DNA from: Bacteroidetes bacterium MedPE-SWsnd-G2 | GTDB lineage: Bacteria > Bacteroidota > Bacteroidia > Flavobacteriales > Flavobacteriaceae | Length of the DNA stretch: 64,000 nt | Direction of reading: 5' to 3' | Assembly: GCA_001874335.1 (NCBI GenBank) | Contig: MPDE01000003.1 | Coordinates: 186,001-250,000 of the forward strand | Shown: positions 41,984-50,473 of the stretch, piece by piece | Numbering within the stretch: position 1 is the first letter of the stretch | Layout of the letters: every line of letters begins with the position of its first letter | Translations under genes and position numbers: made by a program | Notes under the pieces: generated by a model | What the model saw: only the letters and a program-made list of their open reading frames with translations | Databases searched by the model: none | Told to the model about the DNA's origin: nothing

Positions 41984-43036
41984 ATGAAACGAAAGGTCAC
42001 GCTTAAGCAAATTGCTAAAGAGTTAGATGTGTCAATCTCAACGGTGTCAAAGGCTTTGAGAAATAGCGCCGAAATTAGCGAGGATACAAAACTTAAAGTT
42101 CAGGCTTTTGCAAAACTTTATAATTATAGGCCAAATAATATTGCTTTGAGTCTTAAAAATCGGAAAACCAGAACTTTAGGTGTCATAATTCCGGAGATTG
42201 TTCATCATTTTTTCTCAAAAGTTATCAAAGGAATTGAAGTTGTAGCTAATAAAAGAGGATATAATGTTATCGTAGGGCTATCAAATGAATCTTTTGACAA
42301 GGAAGTTTTAAATATGGAAATGTTGGCCAATGGTAGTATAGATGGGTTTATTCTTTCTATTTCAAAAGAAACTTTGCAAAACCAGGATTACCATCATTTT
42401 ACTGAAACTATAAATCAAGGGATGCCTATTGTAATGTTTGATCGAGTGGTTAACGATATAGATTGTGATAAGGTAGTAGTTGATGATTATTCAGGCTCAA
42501 TTAATGCGGTAAGTCACCTTATAAATAAAGGATGTAAAAACATAGCCATAATTACAACTAAGGATTATGTAAGTGTTGGTAAATTAAGAACTCAAGGCTA
42601 TATCCAGGCTTTAGAGGATAATGGCATTCAGGCTAAACCTAGTTTAATCTTAAAAGTAGATGACAGACAGGTGTCAGATGATAATCTTGAAGTGCTTGAG
42701 ACTATAATAGGAGAGATGTTCAAGGAAAATCCTCAAATTGATGGCGTCTTTGCTGTTAATGAGCTATATGCCTTGACAGCTATGAAAGTAGCTCGTAATA
42801 TGGGAATTACCATACCGGAGCAACTTCAAGTGATTGGATTTACAGATGGCGTGCTTTCAAAACATGCCAACCCGAGTTTAACAGCTGTAAGTCAACATGC
42901 CGATTTAATAGGTCAGACTGCTGCAAACCTTTTAATTGATAAATTGGAAATAGAAATTGATGACGAGGTGGATGAAAGTTATCAAACTACAACGATTTCG
43001 ACGGAACTCATTGAGCGTGAATCAACAAAATCATAA
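41984..43036 (+). CDS. LacI-family regulator of the alpha-glucan locus
   Basis: The 350-residue protein has an N-terminal helix-turn-helix and hinge (KRKVTLKQIAKELDVSISTV, SKALRN, NYRPNNIALSLKNRKT) and a periplasmic-binding-type ligand domain (LGVIIPEIVHHFFSKVIKGI; DGFILSIS; VIGFTDG). LacI-type regulators bind sugars, here probably maltose or a related alpha-glucoside. In B. thetaiotaomicron starch use is governed by the unrelated membrane sensor SusR, which is absent in this window; a LacI regulator is the usual arrangement in flavobacteria. It is divergent from susC, with an operator between them. Confidence 0.92.
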   Translation: MKRKVTLKQIAKELDVSISTVSKALRNSAEISEDTKLKVQAFAKLYNYRPNNIALSLKNRKTRTLGVIIPEIVHHFFSKVIKGIEVVANKRGYNVIVGLSNESFDKEVLNMEMLANGSIDGFILSISKETLQNQDYHHFTETINQGMPIVMFDRVVNDIDCDKVVVDDYSGSINAVSHLINKGCKNIAIITTKDYVSVGKLRTQGYIQALEDNGIQAKPSLILKVDDRQVSDDNLEVLETIIGEMFKENPQIDGVFAVNELYALTAMKVARNMGITIPEQLQVIGFTDGVLSKHANPSLTAVSQHADLIGQTAANLLIDKLEIEIDDEVDESYQTTTISTELIERESTKS

Positions 43037-43044
43037 TTTTCCCA

Positions 43045-43074
43045 TTGTATAATTATATTCTTTAATTATCTTTG
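43045..43074 (+). promoter_or_regulatory. Predicted promoter of the transporter/phosphorylase operon
   Basis: TTG at 43045-43047, a 19-bp spacer and TATCTTTG at 43067-43074 match the Bacteroidota consensus in full. It lies just behind the LacI-type gene and would give a leader of about 90 nt before the ATG at 43170. The leader contains the shared 15-mer (43089-43103) and an inverted repeat TGATAAG-N11-CTTATCA (43117-43141). Confidence 0.75.
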
Positions 43075-43088
43075 ACCCAATCAGAACT

Positions 43089-43103
43089 TATATTTTCACT
43101 TCT
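43089..43103. promoter_or_regulatory. Shared 15-bp element, copy 2 (transporter operon leader)
   Basis: TATATTTTCACTTCT is identical to 41787-41801 upstream of susC. Here it starts about 15 bp behind the -7 box of the predicted promoter, a position suited for repression. Confidence 0.4.
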
Positions 43104-43169
43104 ACTTTTTAAGTTTTGATAAGTCAATTATACGCTTATCATTAGTATTAATTTAAATTTTTTACTCTA

Positions 43170-44510
43170 ATGGAAAAGCGCCGTTTAAGTTTTTGGGATA
43201 TCTGGAACATGAGTTTTGGATTCTTAGGAATCCAAATGGGTTTCGCGTTGCAAAATGCTAACGCAAGTAGAATTCTACAAATTTTTGGAGCAGATGTTCA
43301 TGAGCTTTCTTGGTTCTGGATTGTTGCACCCCTAACTGGTTTAATTGTTCAACCCATTATAGGATATTATAGTGATAGAACATGGACACGTTTAGGAAGA
43401 AGACGTCCTTATTTTTTAACGGGTGCTGTTTTGGCCTCCTTAGGATTAATTTTAATGCCAAATGCCGATATGTTTACGGCATTTATGCCAGCCTTATGGG
43501 TTGGGGCAGGGATGTTAATGATTATGGATGCCTCATTTAACATTGCAATGGAGCCTTTCAGAGCTCTTGTTGCAGATGTGTTGCCTTCAGATCAAAGAAC
43601 CTTAGGTTTTAGTGTTCAAACAATTTTAATAGGTATAGGAGCCGTAATTGGTTCTTGGTTACCTTATGCTTTAACCAATTGGTTTGGTGTTACAAACCTT
43701 GCAGAAGAAGGTGTTGTTCCTCTTAATTTACAATTGTCGTTTTTTATTGGTGCCATAGTTTTAGTGGTAAGTGTATTAATAACTGTATTCACTACCAAAG
43801 AGTATTCACCAGAAGAAGTGGCTTTGTTTGCCAAGGATGAAGACGAAATTGAGCCTGAAGAAGAATCTAGTTTGTTAAACATTTTTAAAGACTTTGCAAA
43901 AATGCCTTTAACCATGAAACAACTAAGTTCGGTTCAGTTTTTCTCTTGGTTTGGTTTATTTGGTATGTGGGTATTTACCACACCAGCTGTAGCACATCAT
44001 ATTTATGGTTTAGGTTTAGAAGATCACGGATTAGAATATCAAAATGCAGGTGACTGGGTTGGTATTTTATTTGGTGTTTACAACGCTATATCAGCTGTGT
44101 ATGCATTTTTCCTTCCTGCTATTGCTAAAAAACTTGGTCGTAAAAAGACACATGCCTATTCATTATTTATTGGTGGACTTGGTTTATTGTCAATGTATAT
44201 AATGCCTAATGAAGATTGGTTAATCCTTTCTATGGTTGGTATTGGTATTGCTTGGGCGAGTATTTTGGCTATGCCTTATGCCATTTTAGCGGGTTCTATA
44301 CCTGCTCGAAAAATGGGAGTGTACATGGGAATTTTTAACTTTTTTATTGTTTTACCTCAAATCTTGAATGCTCTAATAGGTGGGCCTTTAGTAAAATATG
44401 TTTACGGAGGAAATCCAATTTACGCACTAGTTATGAGTGGTGTTTCGTTAATTATAGCTGGCTTTTTAGTTGCTAAGGTTAATGATGTAGATGATAATGT
44501 AACGAATTAA
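43170..44510 (+). CDS. SLC45-type MFS sugar transporter (probable maltose uptake)
   Basis: The 446-residue protein has about twelve membrane helices and the start SFWDIWNMSFGFLGIQMGFA, then FWIVAPLTGLIVQPIIGYYS with SDRTWTRLGRRRPYF, the MFS loop motif seen in SLC45-type sugar-proton symporters. A cytoplasmic acidic loop (EDEIEPEEESS) lies near residue 225-235. Position in front of beta-phosphoglucomutase and the GH65 phosphorylase indicates maltose import across the inner membrane. It is the first gene of a long operon with a strong predicted promoter. Confidence 0.9.
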   Translation: MEKRRLSFWDIWNMSFGFLGIQMGFALQNANASRILQIFGADVHELSWFWIVAPLTGLIVQPIIGYYSDRTWTRLGRRRPYFLTGAVLASLGLILMPNADMFTAFMPALWVGAGMLMIMDASFNIAMEPFRALVADVLPSDQRTLGFSVQTILIGIGAVIGSWLPYALTNWFGVTNLAEEGVVPLNLQLSFFIGAIVLVVSVLITVFTTKEYSPEEVALFAKDEDEIEPEEESSLLNIFKDFAKMPLTMKQLSSVQFFSWFGLFGMWVFTTPAVAHHIYGLGLEDHGLEYQNAGDWVGILFGVYNAISAVYAFFLPAIAKKLGRKKTHAYSLFIGGLGLLSMYIMPNEDWLILSMVGIGIAWASILAMPYAILAGSIPARKMGVYMGIFNFFIVLPQILNALIGGPLVKYVYGGNPIYALVMSGVSLIIAGFLVAKVNDVDDNVTN

Positions 44511-44517
44511 TTATTAG

Positions 44518-45168
44518 ATGATGAGAGGATATATTTTTGACCTTGATGGTGTTATTGTCGATACGGCAAAGTATCATTTTAAAGCTTGGCAATCTTTAGC
44601 AAAAAAAGTAGGTGTTAGTTTTGATGAAGCTCAAAATGAACAGCTAAAAGGTGTTAGTCGAGTTAAGTCTTTAGAGAAAATTTTAGCTTGGGGTAATACC
44701 ACTGTGTCTGATGACGAGTTTGTGAGCTTAATGGCGTCTAAAAACGAAGAGTATTTAGAGTTTATTGCAGAAATGGATGAATCTGAAATACTACCAAATG
44801 TTACAGAAATATTACAACTACTAAAATCAAAAGGACACCCAATAGCTTTAGGTTCTGCAAGTAAAAACGCCAAAATCATTTTAGAACGGGTAAATCTATT
44901 ACACATGTTTGATGTTTTAGTAGACGGTAACAGTGTTACAACTGCCAAGCCAGATCCAGAGGTGTTTTTAAAGGCGGCTCAGGGATTAGGTGTTAAACCA
45001 GATGATTGTGTGGTTTTTGAAGACTCTGTCGCTGGAGTGCAAGCCGCAAATACTGGAGGTATGATTTCTGTTGGTGTTGGGAGCCCAGATGTCTTATCAG
45101 AAGCTGATGTCGTTGTAAAAGACTTCACAGAATTAAACGAACAATTTTTAGAAAATCTTAGAAAATAA
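44518..45168 (+). CDS. pgmB: Beta-phosphoglucomutase
   Basis: This HAD-family enzyme converts beta-glucose 1-phosphate to glucose 6-phosphate. The 216-residue length is normal. The nucleophile Asp8 and acid/base Asp10 lie in IFDLDGVIVDTAKYHFKAW; cap motif LKGVSRVKSLEKIL, LGSASKNAKIIL (motif II and III) and VVFEDSVAGVQAA (motif IV) follow. ATG at 44518 or the adjacent one at 44521 can start it. It lies 7 bp behind the transporter gene and before the GH65 phosphorylase, whose product it uses. Confidence 0.95.
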   Translation: MMRGYIFDLDGVIVDTAKYHFKAWQSLAKKVGVSFDEAQNEQLKGVSRVKSLEKILAWGNTTVSDDEFVSLMASKNEEYLEFIAEMDESEILPNVTEILQLLKSKGHPIALGSASKNAKIILERVNLLHMFDVLVDGNSVTTAKPDPEVFLKAAQGLGVKPDDCVVFEDSVAGVQAANTGGMISVGVGSPDVLSEADVVVKDFTELNEQFLENLRK

Positions 45169-45216
45169 CTAATTGAAGATCCTCTTGTTTAAGAGCATCA
45201 TTTATTGCAAAAGAAG

Positions 45217-47523
45217 ATGAATCAAGATTATATAAAACCAGATAACTGGTCAATCATTGAAGAAGGATTTGATGTAGAACGCGTTAAATCTTCAGAGAGT
45301 TTATTAAGTATTGGTAATGGAGCCATGGGACAACGTGCCAATTTTGAAGAAAAGTATTCCGGTCCTACATTTCAAGGAAGTTATATTGGAGGTGTTTACT
45401 ATCCCGATAAAACGAGAGTAGGCTGGTGGAAAAATGGTTATCCAGAGTATTTTGCCAAAGTGCTTAATGCACCAAACTGGATTGGAATTAATGTTAAAGT
45501 TAATGGCGAAGAGTTAGATTTATTTAAATGTACCGAAGTCAGTAACTTTAAAAGAGAATTGAATATGAAAGAGGGTTGGTTAGCACGAACCTTCTATGCT
45601 ACGCTTCAAAACGGAATAGAAATAACCGTTCAAGCTAAACGTTTTTTAAGTTTAGATATTGATGAAGTGGGGGCAATTAATTTTGAAGTGACGCCTTTAA
45701 ATGGAGATGCTAAAATTAGTTTTGAACCTTATTTGTTTAGCGGAATCACAAATCAAGACACCAATTGGGATGATAAGTTTTGGGATACCTTAAACGTGTC
45801 TTACGAAAATGGTCAAGCATTTATTCAGGCTAAAACCATGAAAACAGATTTTCACACCTGTACGTTCATGGAATCTCATTTACTGGTTGATGGTCAACAC
45901 GTATCTCAAGACCCACAAGTAAAGGAAGAATCTAATTTTGTGTCCTTTCTTTACGAGCAAGATATAAAACAAGGTCAATCGTATGCTATCCATAAATTTG
46001 GTGGGTATACTGTAGACAGGAATCATGACAAGTATCAATTGGTTAATGCTGCTAAGACAGCATTGAATAAAGCAACCGATTTTGGTTTTGATTCACTTTT
46101 AGAAATGCAAAGTCAAGCTTGGGCAAAAATTTGGGATATGGCCGATATCACTATTGAAGGTGATGTGAAAGCTCAACAAGGAATCCGATTCAATATTTTT
46201 CAATTAAATCAAACTTACTTAGGTGAGGATGATGGTTTAAATATTGGTCCAAAAGGATTTACAGGAGAAAAATATGGAGGAAGTACGTATTGGGATACCG
46301 AAGCGTATTGTATTCCTTTTTACATGGCAACAAAAGATCAACATGTTGCTAAAAACCTATTAATATATAGATATAATCATCTTGAAAAAGCTATAGAAAA
46401 CGCAGAGAAATTAGGCTTTACTAACGGCGCTGCATTATATCCTATGGTAACCATGAATGGTGAAGAATGTCATAATGAATGGGAAATTACATTTGAAGAA
46501 ATACATAGAAATGGCGCAATTGCATTTGCTATTTTTAACTACTATAGATATACCGGGGATTACAGCTACATCCCAAAAATGGGACTTGAAGTATTAATCG
46601 GAATTGCTCGTTTTTGGCAACAACGTGCCACGTATTCAACATATAGAAAGAAGTATGTGATATTAGGGGTTACTGGTCCTAACGAGTATGAAAACAATGT
46701 TAATAATAACTGGTATACTAATTACTTAGCGCAATGGTGTATTTCATATGCTATGGAAGCAATTGATAAAGTAAAAGCAGAGTACTCAGAAGATTATAAC
46801 CGTGTAATGGACAAAGTGAAATTATACGATGAGGAATTGAAACAATGGAAAGCTGTTGCTGATAATATGTATTATCCATATTCTGAAGAGCACCAAATTT
46901 ATTTACAACAAGATGGGTTCTTAGATAAAGAATTAATTTCAGTAGCCAATTTAGATAATTCGCAACGTCCAATAAACCAAAAATGGTCTTGGGATCGAAT
47001 CTTACGTTCGCCTTACATTAAACAGGCAGATACACTACAAGGTTTTTATTTCTTTGAAGATCACTTCACAACAGAAGAATTAAAACGTCACTTTGATTTT
47101 TATGAGCCATTTACAGTTCATGAAAGTTCACTGTCGCCTTGTGTTCATAGTATTCAAGCAGCTAAATTAGGTCAGATGGATCAAGCTTATACCTTTTATT
47201 TAAGAACTTCCAGATTAGATTTAGATGACTACAATAAAGAGGTAGAAGAAGGATTGCATATTACATCTATGGCAGGAACTTGGATGAGTATTGTTGAAGG
47301 TTTTGGTGGAATGCGAATAGTAAATGATATGCCTTCATTTGCACCTAATATTCCTGAGCAATGGGAAGCATATTCGTTTAAAATTAACTTTAGAAACCAA
47401 ATTCTTAAAGTAAATGTATCTCATGGCGCTACTAAATTTGAAGTGGAAGGTGATTCGGCTCTTGAGGTGTTAATTAACGATAAGGTTTATACAGTATCAT
47501 TAGGTAATCCTGTAACTATATAG
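45217..47523 (+). CDS. GH65 maltose phosphorylase (probable)
   Basis: The ATG at 45217, preceded by AAGAAG, is preferred to a TTG at 45205. The 768-residue protein has the GH65 N-terminal beta domain (SLLSIGNGAMGQRANFEE), an (alpha/alpha)6 barrel with GFTGEKYGGSTYWDTEAYC, and the general acid Glu490 in TGPNEYENNVNNNWYTN. GH65 phosphorylases split maltose, kojibiose or trehalose into glucose and beta-glucose 1-phosphate. The flanking beta-phosphoglucomutase and the alpha-glucan locus make maltose the likely substrate. No signal peptide is seen, so it acts in the cytoplasm. Confidence 0.92.
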   Translation: MNQDYIKPDNWSIIEEGFDVERVKSSESLLSIGNGAMGQRANFEEKYSGPTFQGSYIGGVYYPDKTRVGWWKNGYPEYFAKVLNAPNWIGINVKVNGEELDLFKCTEVSNFKRELNMKEGWLARTFYATLQNGIEITVQAKRFLSLDIDEVGAINFEVTPLNGDAKISFEPYLFSGITNQDTNWDDKFWDTLNVSYENGQAFIQAKTMKTDFHTCTFMESHLLVDGQHVSQDPQVKEESNFVSFLYEQDIKQGQSYAIHKFGGYTVDRNHDKYQLVNAAKTALNKATDFGFDSLLEMQSQAWAKIWDMADITIEGDVKAQQGIRFNIFQLNQTYLGEDDGLNIGPKGFTGEKYGGSTYWDTEAYCIPFYMATKDQHVAKNLLIYRYNHLEKAIENAEKLGFTNGAALYPMVTMNGEECHNEWEITFEEIHRNGAIAFAIFNYYRYTGDYSYIPKMGLEVLIGIARFWQQRATYSTYRKKYVILGVTGPNEYENNVNNNWYTNYLAQWCISYAMEAIDKVKAEYSEDYNRVMDKVKLYDEELKQWKAVADNMYYPYSEEHQIYLQQDGFLDKELISVANLDNSQRPINQKWSWDRILRSPYIKQADTLQGFYFFEDHFTTEELKRHFDFYEPFTVHESSLSPCVHSIQAAKLGQMDQAYTFYLRTSRLDLDDYNKEVEEGLHITSMAGTWMSIVEGFGGMRIVNDMPSFAPNIPEQWEAYSFKINFRNQILKVNVSHGATKFEVEGDSALEVLINDKVYTVSLGNPVTI

Positions 47524-47524
47524 T

Positions 47525-49384
47525 ATGAAAAGGATTGTATTTATATTTTCTATGATATTGGCTTTTAGCTTTGCAAAAGCTCAAAATTCAGAACTTAAAG
47601 TAGAACCTCCATTTTGGTGGTCTGACATGAAATTAAGTACAATCCAACTTACGGTTTATGGAGAAGACATAGCTAAGTATGAGGTACAATCTGATGGAGT
47701 TGATATTATTGATGTCACTAAAACAGAAAACCCCAATTATCAATTTATAACAGTTGAAACCAAAGGGTATTCTGCAGGTTCTTTTAAATTGGTTTTTTCG
47801 GCAAAAAAGAGAAAAACTATCACTTATTTGTATGAGTTGAAGGTTAGAGATGACCGATCAGCTTATCGAAAAGGGTTTGATTCTAGTGATATGATTTACC
47901 TCATTATGCCTGATAGATTTGCCAATGGAAATACTCAAAATGATGGGACTGAAGATACTTTTGAAAAGCCAAATAGATCTGATAGAAACGGAAGACATGG
48001 CGGCGATATAGAAGGTGTCATAGAGCATTTAGATTATATTCAAGAATTGGGCGCTACTGCTTTGTGGAGTACACCGTTATTAGAAGATAATCAACCTACA
48101 TATTCTTATCACACTTATGCCATCAGTGATTGTTATAAGATTGATTCACGTTATGGGACTAATGAAGATTATAAGCGTTTGTCACAGGAATTGCACAAAA
48201 GAGATATGAAATTGGTTATGGATTATGTGACTAACCATTGGGGCGGTGAACATTGGATGATTCAAGATTTACCTACCAAAGATTTTATCAATTATTGGTC
48301 TGACTCTGAAAATGGATTTCAACGTAGCAGCTATAGGATGACAACGCAATTTGATTCTAATACAAGCGCATTAGATTATGAAGCTTGCATGAATGGCTGG
48401 TTTGATACAACCATGCCCGACATGAATCAACGCAATCCCTTGTATTTAAATTATATCATTCAGAACGCTATTTGGTGGATTGAATATGCCGGTTTAGATG
48501 GGTTAAGAGTTGATACCTATTCCTATTGTGATAAAGAAGGTATTTCTAAATGGACAAAGTCCATTATGGATGAATATCCAAACTTTAATATTGTTGGTGA
48601 GGTATGGATGCATGACCAATCTCAAATTTCATATTGGCAAAAAGATTCGCCTATAGGCGCTATCCAAAGCTATAATTCTCATTTGCCTTCTGTAATGGAT
48701 TTTACATTGCATGATGCTATTACCAATATGTTTCATGATCATGAAAATTTATGGGATAACGGTATGATTGAAGCCTACAATAATTTTGCCAACGACTTTT
48801 TGTATGCCGATATTAATAATATTTTGGTGTTTGCGGCAAATCATGATACAAACAGAATTAACGAAATTTATTCTGGAGATTTAGCCACCTATAAACTAAT
48901 TATGACGATGGTCGCCACGGTGAGAGGAATTCCTCAGTTTTATTATGGTGATGAGATTGGAATGCGAGGCGATAAAAACACCTTAGGTGACGGAGATATA
49001 AGAAGAGATTTTCCTGGAGGATGGGAAACTGATGAGCAATCGGCCTTTACAAATGAAGGAAGAACAGAATTCCAAAATCAGTATTTTAATTTTACTAAAA
49101 CTTTATTTAATTGGAGGAAATCTTCAGAAGTTATTCATAATGGCAAAACAAAACAGTTTGTTCCTATAGATAATGTTTATGTGTATTTCAGATATTTAGA
49201 TGATAAAAAAGTTATGGTTATTATCAATAATAATGCAACATCTAAAAGTTTAAAATTAGACCGATTCTCTGAGATGATCAATCACCATTCTAAAGGAAAG
49301 GAAATTATTTCTGGTAAGTCTATGATTTTAAATAAATCTATTGAAGTAGAAGCGAAATCTTCTATGATAATTGAAATGTATTAG
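47525..49384 (+). CDS. GH13 neopullulanase / cyclomaltodextrinase-like enzyme (SusA type)
   Basis: The 619-residue protein has a signal peptide (MKRIVFIFSMILAFSFAKAQ) without lipobox, an N-terminal cyclomaltodextrinase-type beta domain (about 22-115, with VEPPFWWSDMK), a GH13 barrel (about 120-520) and a C-terminal beta domain. Catalytic residues: Asp330 (GLDGLRVDTYSY), Glu359 (IVGEVWMHD), Asp441 (FAANHDTNR). This architecture matches periplasmic SusA, which cuts imported malto-oligosaccharides or cyclodextrins. It begins 1 bp behind the GH65 gene. A 130-bp gap with a short palindrome follows it. Confidence 0.92.
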   Translation: MKRIVFIFSMILAFSFAKAQNSELKVEPPFWWSDMKLSTIQLTVYGEDIAKYEVQSDGVDIIDVTKTENPNYQFITVETKGYSAGSFKLVFSAKKRKTITYLYELKVRDDRSAYRKGFDSSDMIYLIMPDRFANGNTQNDGTEDTFEKPNRSDRNGRHGGDIEGVIEHLDYIQELGATALWSTPLLEDNQPTYSYHTYAISDCYKIDSRYGTNEDYKRLSQELHKRDMKLVMDYVTNHWGGEHWMIQDLPTKDFINYWSDSENGFQRSSYRMTTQFDSNTSALDYEACMNGWFDTTMPDMNQRNPLYLNYIIQNAIWWIEYAGLDGLRVDTYSYCDKEGISKWTKSIMDEYPNFNIVGEVWMHDQSQISYWQKDSPIGAIQSYNSHLPSVMDFTLHDAITNMFHDHENLWDNGMIEAYNNFANDFLYADINNILVFAANHDTNRINEIYSGDLATYKLIMTMVATVRGIPQFYYGDEIGMRGDKNTLGDGDIRRDFPGGWETDEQSAFTNEGRTEFQNQYFNFTKTLFNWRKSSEVIHNGKTKQFVPIDNVYVYFRYLDDKKVMVIINNNATSKSLKLDRFSEMINHHSKGKEIISGKSMILNKSIEVEAKSSMIIEMY

Positions 49385-49399
49385 CTTAATTTTAAGCTA
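49382..49399. repeat. Inverted repeat in the gap behind the SusA-like gene
   Basis: TAGCTTAA and TTAAGCTA (8-bp arms, TT between) start inside the stop codon of the GH13 gene. No T run follows, so it is not a classical terminator. It may protect or process the long operon transcript. Confidence 0.45.
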
Positions 49400-49514
49400 G
49401 GTTATGGTCGGTTAAAAGAACGAAAAAGCGGTTTCACTTTCTTCTTATTAATCGGGATTGAAAGCTATATTAAATTTGTAATTGGAAACCAGATAATTTG
49501 CTGGGCTATTAAGT

Positions 49515-50471
49515 ATGGGGTATAAAAGTTTCGGTATTGTAATTTGCGTTTGTATAGGAGTGTTAAGCTTTTCAGCTTGCAATTCTTCTAATGAAACAGT
49601 TTTGGGTATAACTTCAGAAACAGTTGATGATGTTCAATTGTTTGAAGGTAAATTAGAACGCGTTTCAAACTTTCCAACAAAACATGTCAAACCAAGAAAT
49701 GTTGATGTTTGGCTTCCTGAAAATTATTCAAAAGATAAAGATTATGCCGTATTGTATATGCATGACGGGCAAATGTTGTTTGATGCAAATACCACATGGA
49801 ATGGTCAAGAATGGGATGTGGACAGAGTTGCTTCCCAACTCGTAAATAATGATGTTGTAAAACCCTTTATTATTGTTGGTATCTGGAATATAGCCGAAGA
49901 CAGAAGATCGGACTATTGGCCAAAAAAAGCATATGATAAATTGTCTGATGAAGGCGTAAAGTATGTTGCAGAAAGCATTAAAAAAGTGGATGATGAAATT
50001 ATAGCCTCAAACTCCGATGGTTATTTAAAATTTATTACTTCAGATCTAAAGCCATATATCGACGCAAAATATTCTACCCTAAAAGATAGAGACAACACTT
50101 TTGTAATGGGGTCAAGTAGAGGAGGTTTAATCTCAATGTACGCCATTAGTGAATATCCTGAAGTCTTTGGAGCGGCTGCATGTATGTCTACACATTGGAC
50201 AGGTACTTATGCCAATGAAAACAATCCCGTTCCAGATACATTTTTAGAATATATGGATGAACATCTTCCAGATTCAAAAACTCATAGAATGTATTTTGAT
50301 TACGGCACAACGACTCTTGATGAAATTTATTTGCCTTATCAAACTATGGTGAATGCGATCTTAAAAAAGCATGGCTATACTACTAATCTAAGATTTGAAG
50401 GTGCAGCTCATACAGAAAATGATTGGCAAGAAAGATTAGAGACACCATTAACATTTTTATTAAAAAAATAA
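49515..50471 (+). CDS. Esterase-family (PF00756) lipoprotein in the alpha-glucan operon
   Basis: The 318-residue protein has a lipoprotein signal ending in FSAC and a putative-esterase alpha/beta-hydrolase fold: VDVWLPENYSKDKDYAVLYM, DGQMLFDANTTWNGQEWDVD and the nucleophile Ser201 in VMGSSRGGLIS (GxSxG form GSSRG). The likely acid and His are in the C-terminal part (YFDYGT, GAAHTENDWQ). The family includes esterases and acyl hydrolases. Its location between glucan hydrolases suggests removal of acyl groups from glucans, or glucan hydrolysis assistance; this is inference. It lies 2 bp before the GH31 gene. Confidence 0.82.
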   Translation: MGYKSFGIVICVCIGVLSFSACNSSNETVLGITSETVDDVQLFEGKLERVSNFPTKHVKPRNVDVWLPENYSKDKDYAVLYMHDGQMLFDANTTWNGQEWDVDRVASQLVNNDVVKPFIIVGIWNIAEDRRSDYWPKKAYDKLSDEGVKYVAESIKKVDDEIIASNSDGYLKFITSDLKPYIDAKYSTLKDRDNTFVMGSSRGGLISMYAISEYPEVFGAAACMSTHWTGTYANENNPVPDTFLEYMDEHLPDSKTHRMYFDYGTTTLDEIYLPYQTMVNAILKKHGYTTNLRFEGAAHTENDWQERLETPLTFLLKK

Positions 50472-50473
50472 TT

